Of a stretch of 37,121 nucleotides of DNA, positions 16,394-25,795 are shown piece after piece. The stretch's first letter is position 1. Each line of letters begins with the position of its first letter. The notes beneath the pieces were generated by a model. That model saw only the letters and a list, made by a program, of their open reading frames with translations. It had not been told where the DNA came from and did not search any database. This DNA comes from Fidelibacterota bacterium. GTDB lineage: Bacteria > Fidelibacterota > Fidelibacteria > Fidelibacterales > Fidelibacteraceae. The position numbers were made by a program, and so were the translations under genes. The stretch lies in assembly GCA_030600775.1 (NCBI GenBank), contig JAUVLI010000003.1, positions 1 through 37,121 of the forward strand, given 5' to 3'.

Positions 16394-18385
16394 TTATTCT
16401 CTTTTTAAAACGATAATTCTATTATTTTTAAATTGTAAAAAATTCATTGTGGCATTTACTCTTGGTTTTCTAGATGTAAAACTTATTTTTCTAATAGGTC
16501 CGATAAATATATCTAGATCAGATAAAGCATTTTTTATTTCCTCTTTATTGCGATTCCCTGATTCAATCAGATTTAATAGTAAAAGCATCGTATCATAACC
16601 ATAAAGCCCTACTCTTGTTGGTGATTTTCCATTAATTTTCTTATATTCTTCCAACAATTTATCGTTTTCCTTATTTCCTTTTAACCAAAGATGATCGGAT
16701 ACAAAAATTATATTGTTAACATAATTTCCATATTTGTTTAGAATATCAGTATCAAACCAATTTGCATCGCCAAGATATTGGGCATTGAAATTATATTTAG
16801 CTATTTGCGGAGCAACATATTGGATGTCTTCTGGTGGAATTGCAAGATAAATTCCTGTTTTACCGATAATTGATAAAATATTATCATTTTTGGGATTAGA
16901 GCGTATTATATTTTTAATTGAGTCAACAAAATGAAAGTATGTAAATATAGAATCATCGTATGAAAAGTATTTTTCTAAAGAATCAATAGAATTAATATTG
17001 AATATTGAATCTGTTAAGAATAAATCATTTTCTACCATAAAAGACGAATCGTTAATTGTTATAAATAACGAATCCTTTTTTATTATTAATTTTTTTAGAG
17101 AGTCAACCAAAATCGTATCATTACTAACAAAATTATAAGTTAAAGAATCCACTTCTATTATTCTATCAAATTCATATCTGATATCTTTCGGAGTTCCATG
17201 ATACCAAATGTTCTCAATTATTTCCCCTTCCTTTTTTTCTACTGTTTTATTAAAACTATTTATCATTGCACGACCGTATTCATCTCCAGGAGCAATAGTG
17301 ATAAAATCACTTAAATTCAATTCATTAATTGAATAATCCGCAATAGCATATCCTCTTTCATCTTGATCTGGACTTAGCTGAAAAATATATTCCCCCATAT
17401 TCCCTAATCCGTTTTCTGTGGCTGTTGGAGTAAGCATAGGGAGTTTCATAATATTACAAATTGGTGACATTGCAATTGCCGGTTGACTTGATAAAGGACC
17501 GATAACAGCAATACAATTTTTCATTTGACTAAGTTGATATGTGTTTTTTACTGCCTTTTTTATATCACTTTCCGTGTCTAATATTATTAGATTTATTTCT
17601 GTAGAAATTTGATCTTTGTATTTGTTTAGAGCTAATTTAATTCCATCTAATATGTTGTTTCCGGGAATCGAATTTGGGCCGGATAATGGCAAAACCACGC
17701 CAATATTTATTTCATTAGTATTACTATTAATTAAATTTTGTTTAAGATCTTTTAAATATGTTTTACTAAAATAATCAATTTGATCAATTTCTTTTTCGGT
17801 TTTTCTTATTGTTTTTTTTGCCTTTTCGAAATTGCCGTTATTAATAAATTTTTCAATTAATAATAATTTAACAAAGACATACTGATTTTTTGTTTTGGTC
17901 AATGATAATATTCTTTCTAGATCATCTTCGGATAAAAATGCATTGCTAATTTTTTTTATAAATTTTTTAATATCATTAGCAAAATTGAGTTCATCTGTTA
18001 ATGATTCTGCTTCAATTGCCGGTAAAATTGCTGTAATATAACTATTTCTGTTAACAAGTGATTGAGATTTGATGAAATAAATATCTGCCAAATAACGACT
18101 TGTAGGAAAATATTCTCCAAATTTTCTGCTAAGTGTCAATGCCGAATTGTAATTATTTAATTTATATTGACATTTTATTATCATAAATAAAGCTATCGAA
18201 GAATATGGATCATTTTGAATATTATTTAAATTGAATGTTTCTTCCAATTTGGTAAATGCATCATAATAGTTTTTATTTTGATACATTCTTACAGCATCAT
18301 CAATATTCTTTTTTGAAGTGTTGGTTGCGTAAGAGAATGATATAATGGAAAATATTATTGTAATAATTATTGTTACTTTTTTCAT
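16394..18385 (-). CDS. Exported TPR plus periplasmic-binding-fold protein (LpoA/Leu-Ile-Val-binding-like)
   Basis: A 663-residue exported protein (signal peptide 1-20, ending SYA). Residues ~25-220 form a TPR-like helical domain (DAFTKLEETFNLNNI, ALFMIIKCQYKLNNYNSALT). Residues 226-663 form a type 1 periplasmic-binding fold (INIGVVLPLSGPNSIPGNNI; CIAVIGPLSSQPAIAMSPIC; LPMLTPTATENGLGNMGEYI; DFITIAPGDEYGRAMINSF; TRVGLYGYDTM), interrupted at about 412-500 by an insert with eight DS-hydrophobic motifs. The TPR plus PBP order recalls LpoA, the outer-membrane activator of penicillin-binding proteins, and FCB proteins annotated as ABC substrate-binding or PBP activator. No lipobox is seen. No ABC permease lies nearby and uppP follows, so a peptidoglycan role is a reasonable inference; amino-acid binding remains possible. 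Confidence 0.75.
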   Translation of the reverse strand: MKKVTIIITIIFSIISFSYATNTSKKNIDDAVRMYQNKNYYDAFTKLEETFNLNNIQNDPYSSIALFMIIKCQYKLNNYNSALTLSRKFGEYFPTSRYLADIYFIKSQSLVNRNSYITAILPAIEAESLTDELNFANDIKKFIKKISNAFLSEDDLERILSLTKTKNQYVFVKLLLIEKFINNGNFEKAKKTIRKTEKEIDQIDYFSKTYLKDLKQNLINSNTNEINIGVVLPLSGPNSIPGNNILDGIKLALNKYKDQISTEINLIILDTESDIKKAVKNTYQLSQMKNCIAVIGPLSSQPAIAMSPICNIMKLPMLTPTATENGLGNMGEYIFQLSPDQDERGYAIADYSINELNLSDFITIAPGDEYGRAMINSFNKTVEKKEGEIIENIWYHGTPKDIRYEFDRIIEVDSLTYNFVSNDTILVDSLKKLIIKKDSLFITINDSSFMVENDLFLTDSIFNINSIDSLEKYFSYDDSIFTYFHFVDSIKNIIRSNPKNDNILSIIGKTGIYLAIPPEDIQYVAPQIAKYNFNAQYLGDANWFDTDILNKYGNYVNNIIFVSDHLWLKGNKENDKLLEEYKKINGKSPTRVGLYGYDTMLLLLNLIESGNRNKEEIKNALSDLDIFIGPIRKISFTSRKPRVNATMNFLQFKNNRIIVLKRE

Positions 18386-18395
18386 TGTATTCTTT

Positions 18396-19190
18396 TTAAT
18401 TTTCTATGTGTTTATATGAGAGATCAAATTTCTTAATTGTATCAATGTTGTCGTAATCAGTCAAATTAAATTGAATTGGAGTTACGGAAATGTAATTTTC
18501 TTTTACAGCACTTTCATCTTTCAAAAAAGATTCATTAAAAATTAATTTTTCTCCTGTCATCCAATAATATGTGCGATTTTTTGGATCTGTTCGTTTATAC
18601 AATACTTCTTTCCAACGAGTATTTCCTTGTTCAGTGATCTTTACTCCATTAATTTCCGAATGAGTTTTTACATTTGGTACATTAATATTTAATAGTGTTC
18701 CTTTTGGCAATCCTTTTGAAAAAACTTCTTTAACTACCTGTTTAATGAAATGTCCAGCAGGTTTGTAATTTGGTTCTGTATAAGTCCCTAAGCTTATTGC
18801 TATTGAAGGGATTCCCATTATCGTTCCTTCGGCTGCACCTGATACTGTACCGGAATAGAGGACATTATAACCGGTGTTGCTCCCTAAATTAATACCCGAA
18901 ACAATGATGTCAGGTGGATTTTTTAATATTGCACTTACAGCTAATTTTACACAATCAGCAGGTGTTCCTTTTACGGCAACACCAAAAAATTTATCTTTAT
19001 AATAATAGTCAAAAACTGGGAGTGGGTCGTTTAATGTAATTCCATGTCCGGCAGCGCTCTTTTCCTTATCAGGTGCTACTATAGAAATGTTTCCGATATT
19101 TTCCAAAGATTCTTTCAATATTAACAATCCGGGAGCAGCAATGCCATCATCATTAATAAGCAGAATATGTGGCTTTTTGTTTTGTTTCAA
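18396..19190 (-). CDS. surE: 5'/3'-nucleotidase SurE
   Basis: A 264-residue metal-dependent phosphatase acting on nucleoside monophosphates and possibly polyphosphate, linked to stationary-phase survival. Signature residues are all visible: LLINDDGIAAPG (D14, D15), APDKEKSAAGHGITL (S45) and VSGINLGSNTGYNVLYSG (N101), followed by TVSGAAEG. Length is usual (about 250-265). The frame starts with TTG at 19190; there is no ATG before the IND motif, and GGAG lies about 13 nt upstream, so initiation is probably weak or coupled to tsaB, which ends 6 nt before. Confidence 0.95.
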   Translation of the reverse strand: MKQNKKPHILLINDDGIAAPGLLILKESLENIGNISIVAPDKEKSAAGHGITLNDPLPVFDYYYKDKFFGVAVKGTPADCVKLAVSAILKNPPDIIVSGINLGSNTGYNVLYSGTVSGAAEGTIMGIPSIAISLGTYTEPNYKPAGHFIKQVVKEVFSKGLPKGTLLNINVPNVKTHSEINGVKITEQGNTRWKEVLYKRTDPKNRTYYWMTGEKLIFNESFLKDESAVKENYISVTPIQFNLTDYDNIDTIKKFDLSYKHIEN

Positions 19191-19196
19191 AATAAG

Positions 19197-19829
19197 TTAT
19201 TGTCTCCATTTTTTTGGTTTATATTTTTGTCCATAATTTAGTTTTATTTTTCCATAATCAATAGTAGAATATTTTTTTGTTTGATTTAAATAATATTCTC
19301 CTATTATAGACGGTAAAATTGGTGTATATATTGTTTTAATATTATCTATTTTTAAATTTTCTTTATTAGTAAAAATTATATCACAATTAAAATAATTATT
19401 TTCAAATTCATTGATCTCAATGAATTTTATTTTTTTTTCTGTAGGAGTAGCGGTAAAAATATAGTCGCGATATGAATGAAATATAAAAACTGGCAATTTA
19501 TAAATTTTGATTTCCCTAGCTTGATTAGTCATATATGCCATTATCGTGTTGATTGGTGCGATTGGAATTTTATATGGAAATGCCAAACCAATAGCGAAGC
19601 TCATTCCGATTCGTAAACCAGTAAATGAACCGGGACCGTTAGAAATAGCAATTAAATCAATATTTTTAATTTCCAAATTATTATTTTTTAATAAATTTTC
19701 TGTTAATTCAACTAGTTTTTCTGAGTGAATACGAGGTTGATCAAGATAAATTTCATCAACTAATTTTCCATTTTTATGAAAAGCCAAGCCGCAAATTGAC
19801 GAAGATGTTTCAAATGATAAGATATTCAT
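19197..19829 (-). CDS. tsaB: tRNA t6A37 biosynthesis protein TsaB
   Basis: A 210-residue ASKHA-fold protein that partners TsaD and TsaE in making N6-threonylcarbamoyladenosine at position 37 of tRNAs. The beginning MNILSFETSSSICGLAF, with RIHSEKLVELTENLL and the core ISNGPGSFTGLRIGMSFAIG, is diagnostic. The C-terminal third is more divergent, as usual. It lies 22 bp after tsaE and 6 bp before surE on the same strand, so the t6A genes form one unit with porX upstream. TsaD itself is not in the window. Confidence 0.92.
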   Translation of the reverse strand: MNILSFETSSSICGLAFHKNGKLVDEIYLDQPRIHSEKLVELTENLLKNNNLEIKNIDLIAISNGPGSFTGLRIGMSFAIGLAFPYKIPIAPINTIMAYMTNQAREIKIYKLPVFIFHSYRDYIFTATPTEKKIKFIEINEFENNYFNCDIIFTNKENLKIDNIKTIYTPILPSIIGEYYLNQTKKYSTIDYGKIKLNYGQKYKPKKWRQ

Positions 19830-19851
19830 GGGTTTACAATGAAGGCCTTGG

Positions 19852-20343
19852 TTAAATTTTCGATTTAATATTGTTGTTCATTTCTATTTTTAGTATTCTT
19901 TTATTATTACTTTCATTATTATGTTCAAAATTAATAATAATTGTATTCTCAGGCAAGAAATCTAATATTTTTTCTGGCCATTCAATTAGAATTATTCCAT
20001 CAAGATCAAAATATTCTTCAATTCCCAAATTAAGAAGTTCTTTCGTGTTATTTATTCGATAACAATCAATATGAAAAATAGGAATGTCACCGCTATATTC
20101 ATTTATTATAGTGTAAGTAGGACTTGTAACATTTTCAATAACATTAAAATATTTACAGAATCCCTTCGTGAAAGTCGTTTTTCCTGAAGCAAGATCACCT
20201 TTTAATGCTAAAGTGTCACCGGAATGAACTTTGGAAGCAAATTCATAAGCAATATTTTCCGTATCTTTTGAAGAATTAGATACTATTGTTTTAATAATAT
20301 TTTTGTTATTTTTCACATTAATTTGTTTAATATCTGATTTCAT
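19852..20343 (-). CDS. tsaE: tRNA t6A37 biosynthesis ATPase TsaE
   Basis: A 163-residue P-loop ATPase that regenerates the TsaB-TsaD complex in t6A synthesis. It has the Walker A motif GDLASGKTT (residues 49-57), the switch-like SPTYTIINEY (74-83), the HIDCYR strand (91-96) and the EWPEK motif (121-125), all family hallmarks. The N-terminal ~20 residues are extra and Lys/Asn-rich. The start codon overlaps the stop of the porX-like gene by 4 nt (ATGA), indicating translational coupling. The porX-tsaE neighbourhood is familiar from Bacteroidota. Confidence 0.94.
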   Translation of the reverse strand: MKSDIKQINVKNNKNIIKTIVSNSSKDTENIAYEFASKVHSGDTLALKGDLASGKTTFTKGFCKYFNVIENVTSPTYTIINEYSGDIPIFHIDCYRINNTKELLNLGIEEYFDLDGIILIEWPEKILDFLPENTIIINFEHNNESNNKRILKIEMNNNIKSKI

Positions 20344-21905
20344 TTCTTTGGATTTAAAATTGCAACAGGTAAAAGCATTTCATCCATTGAAATTCCACCA
20401 TGTTGGAAAGTACTTTTATATAAGCTCTTATATTTTCTATAATTATTTGGATAAAGGAAAAAATAATTATCTTTTGCAAAGATAAAATTATTTGTTACAC
20501 GTGTAATAGGCAGTTTAAAATCACTTGGATTTTTTACAAGTAAAACGGTTTTATTATCAATTTTAAGATTACGACCTACTTTAAATCTAACATTGTCAGA
20601 TGTTGTTTTGTCTGCTTTTACTATCGTGCCTTCCTCTACATTTGTGCTACCGTGGTCAGTTGTTACAACAATCGTGAATCCAAGTTCGGCTGCTTTATCG
20701 AATATTTTTTTAATATAGGAATGTTTAAACCAATTTTTAACTACACTTCGATAACTTGCTTCATTTGGTATGATCTCTTGTAATATATCCGATTTTGAGC
20801 GTCTATGGGTAAGCATATCAACAAAATTAACCACTATAGCAATCAAATTATTATTATAGTCAGAAAATTTAGAATAAACATGTTTACCGAATTCTGCGTT
20901 GTTGATCTTAATATATTTCATACCATTTTTAATATTTAAATGTGCTTTTTGTAAATATCTATTGAGTAATTGTTTTTCTTTGCTATTCATACTTTCATCA
21001 CTTTCGGGATTTGCATAAATGTCGGGATAAATTTTATTGATCTTATCGGGGAATTCACCTGCGAAAATTGCATTTCTACTATATGGCGTTGCCGTTGGTA
21101 AAATACTTAAATGAGAATATAGTTCAATATCAAAAGTGTCATAGAGCAATGGTTCAATAAACGACCATTGGTCAAATCGCATACAATCAATTACAACAAA
21201 TAAAACTTTTTTATCATTTTCTAAAAGTGGTTTTAAATATGTGTCTAAAATATCAGGTGACATAGGAATATCAGCCTCCCCATCAACCCAATTTTTGTAT
21301 TTATTGAAAACTGCTTTTTGGAATTCCTCATTTGCACTTTGTTTTTGTTCATTTAATATGTTTTGCAAATCATATTGAGGATTATCATCAAATTCCATTT
21401 CCCATTTTATCATTTTCTTATGAATATTTGTCCATTCTTTAAGAGAATTTATTCCAAAGTTTATTTCTTGATTCAATTTTGTAAAATATTGCATATAATT
21501 TTGGGCTTGTGTAGCACGAGTAATGTTACGACTTTCCAAATTTTTTTTCAATGTTAAAAGAATTTGTGATGGATTGATCGGTTTAGTAAGATAATCGGAA
21601 ATTTTTTGTCCGATCGCATTTTCCATTAATGATTCTTCTTCATTTTTTGTAATCATGATAACTGGCAGAGCAGGGCGCAATACCTTGATTTTTTCTAATA
21701 CAGCAAGTCCATTTAAACCATCCATCATTTCATCAAGAAGTACTGCAGAAATATAAGTGCTTTTTATAATTTCTAAAGCATCAACACCATTTGTTGCTGT
21801 TTTCACTTGATAACCCTTTTCTTCTAAAAACATTATATGTGATCTTAAGAGTTCTATCTCGTCATCGACCCATAAAATTATAAATTTATTCTTATTTGGT
21901 TGCAT
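20340..21905 (-). CDS. porX: PorX-type response regulator with PglZ/alkaline-phosphatase-fold effector domain
   Basis: A 521-residue two-domain protein. Residues 7-125 are a CheY-like receiver (LWVDDEIELLRSHIMFLEEK; phosphoacceptor D58 in VLLDEMMDG; T86-K87; K108-P in YLTKPI). After a helical linker, residues ~233-521 form a PglZ domain of the alkaline-phosphatase superfamily with metal-site motifs FVVIDCMRFDQW (D240), LPTATPYSRNAIF (T271) and TTDHGSTN (D417, H418), and a C-terminal QHGGISMDEMLLPV. This is the architecture of PorX, which controls type IX secretion genes in Porphyromonas and Flavobacterium and whose effector domain hydrolyses oligonucleotides. No PorY kinase is in the window. 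It heads the cluster with tsaE and agrees with the T9SS sorting domain at 31863. Confidence 0.92.
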   Translation of the reverse strand: MQPNKNKFIILWVDDEIELLRSHIMFLEEKGYQVKTATNGVDALEIIKSTYISAVLLDEMMDGLNGLAVLEKIKVLRPALPVIMITKNEEESLMENAIGQKISDYLTKPINPSQILLTLKKNLESRNITRATQAQNYMQYFTKLNQEINFGINSLKEWTNIHKKMIKWEMEFDDNPQYDLQNILNEQKQSANEEFQKAVFNKYKNWVDGEADIPMSPDILDTYLKPLLENDKKVLFVVIDCMRFDQWSFIEPLLYDTFDIELYSHLSILPTATPYSRNAIFAGEFPDKINKIYPDIYANPESDESMNSKEKQLLNRYLQKAHLNIKNGMKYIKINNAEFGKHVYSKFSDYNNNLIAIVVNFVDMLTHRRSKSDILQEIIPNEASYRSVVKNWFKHSYIKKIFDKAAELGFTIVVTTDHGSTNVEEGTIVKADKTTSDNVRFKVGRNLKIDNKTVLLVKNPSDFKLPITRVTNNFIFAKDNYFFLYPNNYRKYKSLYKSTFQHGGISMDEMLLPVAILNPKK

Positions 21906-22053
21906 ATTTTACGATTCCCTTTTTCTTTTAAATATCTAGCGAAATATAACAAAAAATGTTCCAAATAATAACATATTTAATTGTTTTTTAAATAATTTAG
22001 GGTTACATTGTATAATTAAATATTGGGAAATATTATTATAAAGAGGTAAAAAA

Positions 22054-22455
22054 ATGACAAATAGTTATTCAAAATGTTTCGCTTGTGGAAAAGATAATTC
22101 TATTGGATTAAAATTAAATTTCAGTTATAGTGAACAATATGCAATTTCAAAATTTAAATTAAGTGAGGAATATTGTGGCTATCCGAATGTTGTTCACGGT
22201 GGGATTATCGGTACAATATTAGATGAAGCAATGGCGAAAATTATTATTCGTAATGAAGATAAAGCCGTAACTCATGGAATGATAACGACTTATAAAAAAC
22301 CAGTTCGTCCTATAACAGAATATGAAGTAAAAAGTAAAATTATTAGCATTCGTCGAAAAATTATAAAATCCAAAGCGACAATTACTGATGAAAATGGGAA
22401 AATATATGCAGAAGCAGAAGCGACTTTTTTTCGATTGAAAAATAAAGAATTCTGA
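22054..22455 (+). CDS. PaaI-family hotdog thioesterase
   Basis: A 133-residue hotdog-fold acyl-CoA thioesterase. The motif VVHGGIIGTILDEAM (residues 46-60) contains the HGG and the following acidic residue of the PaaI/YigI-type active site. The N-terminal YSKCFACGKDNSIGLKL block (C8, C11) is typical of the subgroup with a CxxCG start. The ATG follows an AGAGGT site, and a TATAAT box lies at 22011-22016. It is divergent from porX and 97 bp upstream of the dipeptidase. The acyl substrate is unknown. Confidence 0.87.
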   Translation: MTNSYSKCFACGKDNSIGLKLNFSYSEQYAISKFKLSEEYCGYPNVVHGGIIGTILDEAMAKIIIRNEDKAVTHGMITTYKKPVRPITEYEVKSKIISIRRKIIKSKATITDENGKIYAEAEATFFRLKNKEF

Positions 22456-22552
22456 TTAATAATTTGAAAAAATAATTCAAACATTTTACCAATTAATGAT
22501 AAAAATTATGTAAGTTATAATCGTATATGAATTTGTATTAAAAGGAGTGAGG

Positions 22553-24169
22553 ATGTTAAAAAAAATATTTGTGATATTTTTATTGATGTTCATTGTAAAT
22601 ACCAAATCCAATGCATGTACAAGTGTAATTATTACAAAAGGAGCAACGAAAGATGGATCGGCTATTTGCACTTATATCTGTGATGGCGAATTTCATCCTA
22701 TTTTGAAATATTTTCCCGAAGCTAAACATAATCCAAATGATTCAATTAATATCATTGATTGGTCTGGAAATATTAGAGGGAAAGTTGCACAAGTTTCGCA
22801 TACATATTCTGTAGTAAAGTGGATGAATCAACATCAGTTAGCAATTGGTGAAACGACTTTTGGTGGTAGGGAAGAGTTGCAAAATCCTGACGGATTATTG
22901 CATTATGAAGATCTAATGATATTCGCATTACAGAGAGCAAAAACGGCAAGAGAAGCGATTAAAATTATGATAAATTTAACCGAAGAATATGGTTACCGAG
23001 GTGAAGGTGAAACATTCTCAATTGTTGGGAAAAAGGAAGCTTGGTTGATGGAAATAATTGGAAAAGGACCAGGAGTGAAGGGAGTAATCTGGGTTGCTGT
23101 GAAAGTTCCTGATGGGTATGTTACTTGTCACGCTAATAAAGCGAGAATTGGTGATTTTTCTAAATATTCTAAAGACGAATGTATGTATTCATCTGATATT
23201 AAATCATTCGCAATTGAAAAAAGATATTTTGATTCTGATTCACAGAGCACATTTAGGTTTTGCGATGTTTATTGTCCGCCAACTCCTCAAAATAAAAGAT
23301 ATTCTGCAAGTCGTGTTTGGAGTATTTTCAGAAGAATAGCTCCGTCAAGAAAATTTTCTACCGATTATCATCGTGGAATAAAAGGAGCAAATCCGTATCC
23401 TTTATGGACCAAACCAGATAAAAAACTTTCTGTGGATAATGTAATGGACTTAATGCGAGATCATTATGAAGGAACAAAATTTGATATGACAAAGGGAATT
23501 GATGCAGGGCCTTATGGTACACCAAATCGATGGCGTCCGATAACTTGGGAAAAAGATGGGAATGAATATACTTGGGAACGACCAATTTCAACTCAGCAAA
23601 CCGCATATTCTTTTATTTCGCAAACTCGTTCATTTATGCCTGATGAAATTGGGGGATTATTTTGGTATGGAGTTGACGATACATATTTTACATGTTATAT
23701 TCCTTTGTATGTTGGAATTAATGATATACCGGAATCATTTGCAACAGGTGATTTCCGGAAATTTTCTTGGGATTCTGCTTGGTGGGTTTTCAATTTTGTT
23801 TCTAATTACGCTCATTTAAAATATTCATATATGATGCCGGAAATAATAAAAGTACAATCTCATATTGAAAATATGTTTCTGAATAATCAAGATGCAATTG
23901 AACAAACGGCAAAATTATTGTTGGAAATTAATCATGATCTGGCAATAGAATATTTGACAAACTATTGTGTTGCAAATGGTGAACAAGTTGTAGAAAAATG
24001 GAAAGAACTTGGTGAATATTTAATGACAAAGTATAATGATGGATATGTTAAAGATAACTCTGGTAAAGTGGGAGAAATGGGATATCCGGATAAGTGGATA
24101 GAAAAAGTATTAAAAAGTCGGCCGGAACAATTTAAATTATCCCCCAAAATGAACTTTAAAAACTTTTAA
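22553..24169 (+). CDS. Exported C69-family dipeptidase (Ntn hydrolase)
   Basis: A 538-residue peptidase of family C69. A signal peptide (residues 1-21, ending SNA) leads directly into CTSVIITKGATKDGSA, so processing would expose C22 as the N-terminal nucleophile, the arrangement expected of these Ntn hydrolases. Further family blocks are the QLAIGETTFGGREELQNPDG stretch, ALQRAKTAREAIKIM, GETFSIVGKKEAWLMEIIG and VPDGYVTCHANKARIG. Length is typical for the larger C69 members. The frame extends to a GTG at 22547, but AAAGGAG ends right at that codon, so the ATG at 22553 (6-nt spacing) is the real start. It probably degrades dipeptides in the periplasm or at the surface. The ComF gene follows after 4 nt. 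Confidence 0.92.
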   Translation: MLKKIFVIFLLMFIVNTKSNACTSVIITKGATKDGSAICTYICDGEFHPILKYFPEAKHNPNDSINIIDWSGNIRGKVAQVSHTYSVVKWMNQHQLAIGETTFGGREELQNPDGLLHYEDLMIFALQRAKTAREAIKIMINLTEEYGYRGEGETFSIVGKKEAWLMEIIGKGPGVKGVIWVAVKVPDGYVTCHANKARIGDFSKYSKDECMYSSDIKSFAIEKRYFDSDSQSTFRFCDVYCPPTPQNKRYSASRVWSIFRRIAPSRKFSTDYHRGIKGANPYPLWTKPDKKLSVDNVMDLMRDHYEGTKFDMTKGIDAGPYGTPNRWRPITWEKDGNEYTWERPISTQQTAYSFISQTRSFMPDEIGGLFWYGVDDTYFTCYIPLYVGINDIPESFATGDFRKFSWDSAWWVFNFVSNYAHLKYSYMMPEIIKVQSHIENMFLNNQDAIEQTAKLLLEINHDLAIEYLTNYCVANGEQVVEKWKELGEYLMTKYNDGYVKDNSGKVGEMGYPDKWIEKVLKSRPEQFKLSPKMNFKNF

Positions 24170-24173
24170 CATT

Positions 24174-24902
24174 TTGAAAAAAAATATTTTAAGAAGAATT
24201 ATAAACCCATTAATAGATTGGCTTTTTCCACCGAGATGTTTAATATGTGGAAAAGTTGCTCTTTTTAATAGTTATTTATGTCACGATTGCTTTTTTGATC
24301 TGGAAATATTTGGTAAGGCACCACATTCCTTTGAAGCGGAAAATTCTGTGATAGATGAAGTTTCGTCACTATATAAATTTAATAATGTTATGAAAATATT
24401 GATTCATAATCTCAAATATAATAAATGCGATTATATTGGTACATTTTTAGGTAATCAGATGGGGATTTATTATAAGAATACGAGTTTTAAAGATTATGAT
24501 TGCATAATTCCAATTCCATTACATAGAGTGAAAAAGGATATGAGGACATACAATCAAGCGGAGCAAATTGCAAATGGTATCTCACAGGTTTTTGAAATGC
24601 CGGTAAATATAGGATTATTAAAGAGAAGTGTTTTCACAGAAACGCAAACGAAATTAAATCAAAATGAGCGACAAGAAAACATTAAAGGTGCTTTTAAAAT
24701 AAAAAATAAAAAGGATATTCCCTCATCTGCGATCTTGATTGATGATGTTTTCACTACTGGAGCAACAACATCAGAAGCGGCAAATACATTGAAAGAAGCC
24801 GGTGTAAAAAAAGTCGGAGTATTAACAGCCGCAACACCACTTTTTTCGCGACATTTAAAATTTGTTTTTGAAATGGATGATAGTGAAGATGTGGATTTGT
24901 AA
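24174..24902 (+). CDS. comF: ComF family phosphoribosyltransferase-like protein
   Basis: A 242-residue protein of the ComF/GntX family. The N-terminal zinc ribbon has four cysteines (C22 and C25 in RCLICGK, C36 and C39 in CHDC). The C-terminal type I PRTase domain has the PRPP-binding motif ILIDDVFTTGATT (187-199). Family members act in DNA uptake or transformation, or have poorly defined roles. The start is a TTG at 24174 with no ribosome site; no ATG lies before the zinc ribbon, so translation is probably coupled to the dipeptidase gene, whose stop is 4 nt upstream. Confidence 0.9.
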   Translation: MKKNILRRIINPLIDWLFPPRCLICGKVALFNSYLCHDCFFDLEIFGKAPHSFEAENSVIDEVSSLYKFNNVMKILIHNLKYNKCDYIGTFLGNQMGIYYKNTSFKDYDCIIPIPLHRVKKDMRTYNQAEQIANGISQVFEMPVNIGLLKRSVFTETQTKLNQNERQENIKGAFKIKNKKDIPSSAILIDDVFTTGATTSEAANTLKEAGVKKVGVLTAATPLFSRHLKFVFEMDDSEDVDL

Positions 24903-25007
24903 AAATATTGAGTGTTTTTTTAAATTTTAACTACAAGAGGGAATTTAAAGTAAGTTATAAATTTCTATTCCAAAAGTATATTATAATGTTCATATCTAAA
25001 TTTATTT

Positions 25008-25775
25008 TCAATACAATAATAAGCTCAACATTGAAGCCGTAGCGACTGCAGCATTTAATGATTCCGCCTCACCAATTCGTGGCAAAGATACTCTCTGTAA
25101 ATTGTATTCGTTCCATGAATTAGAAATTCCGCAACTCTCATTTCCAATAACCAAAGCAAAGTTATTTTCCGAATTATAGTTTTTGATATTTTCACCTTGA
25201 TGAACATCTGATAAAAGAATTTTTCTTGAAGTATTTTTACAATCGTTAATTATTTTGTCGTAGGAATTTTCTATTACGAAAGGCAGATGAAAGATTGAAC
25301 CCATTGATGATTGAATGACTTTTGGGTTTTCCGGCTCGACAGTCCCTTCTAATAAAACTAAGCCACCTAATCCAAACCAATGGGCAATTCTAAAGATCGT
25401 TCCGAGATTTCCGGGGTCTTTTATTTTATCCAAAATGAGAATATTGCCTTTCAATTCCGGCAACGGAAAAATCTGTCGATTTGCAATAGCAATTATTCCT
25501 TGAGGTGAAATTTCAGTGCTTATTTTTTTTACATCACTATGATGAATATTGAATAATGGTATCTTTTTTTCTTTTGCTAAATTAAATATTTTATTGATAT
25601 TTTCTTTTTCAATTATAGAAGTAGTGTAATAAATTTCAGTAATATTATAATTAGAATTTATTGCTTCTTCTACTGATAATAAACCGCTGATCAAGAATTG
25701 TTCATTGATTTTTCTATATTTTTTTTGATGTAATGATCTTATTCTTTTTATTGTATTTTTACTTATTTTTTTCAT
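25008..25775 (-). CDS. TrmH/SpoU family RNA 2'-O-methyltransferase
   Basis: A 255-residue SPOUT-class enzyme that methylates ribose in rRNA or tRNA using S-adenosylmethionine. The N-terminal substrate-binding domain (FLISGLLSVEEAINS) is followed by the trefoil-knot motifs: LDKIKDPGNLGTIFRIA (motif 1, N123), LVIGNESCGIS (motif 2) and IGEAESLNAAVATASML (motif 3). The frame opens 8 codons earlier at 25799, overlapping the upstream stop, but the ATG at 25775 has an AAAGGAT site at good spacing. It is the second gene of a pair with the barrel-like protein. The exact target nucleotide cannot be read. Confidence 0.9.
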   Translation of the reverse strand: MKKISKNTIKRIRSLHQKKYRKINEQFLISGLLSVEEAINSNYNITEIYYTTSIIEKENINKIFNLAKEKKIPLFNIHHSDVKKISTEISPQGIIAIANRQIFPLPELKGNILILDKIKDPGNLGTIFRIAHWFGLGGLVLLEGTVEPENPKVIQSSMGSIFHLPFVIENSYDKIINDCKNTSRKILLSDVHQGENIKNYNSENNFALVIGNESCGISNSWNEYNLQRVSLPRIGEAESLNAAVATASMLSLLLY

Positions 25776-25795
25776 ACTATAAATCCTTTTATTTA

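Noticed and set aside
22011-22016. TATAAT box as a firm promoter for the thioesterase gene
   Set aside because: No acceptable -35 at 16-18 nt and no TGn extension; kept only as a note in the gene entry.
24903-25007. Terminator between the convergent comF and TrmH genes
   Set aside because: I searched the 105-bp gap by eye and found only weak AT-only pairings.
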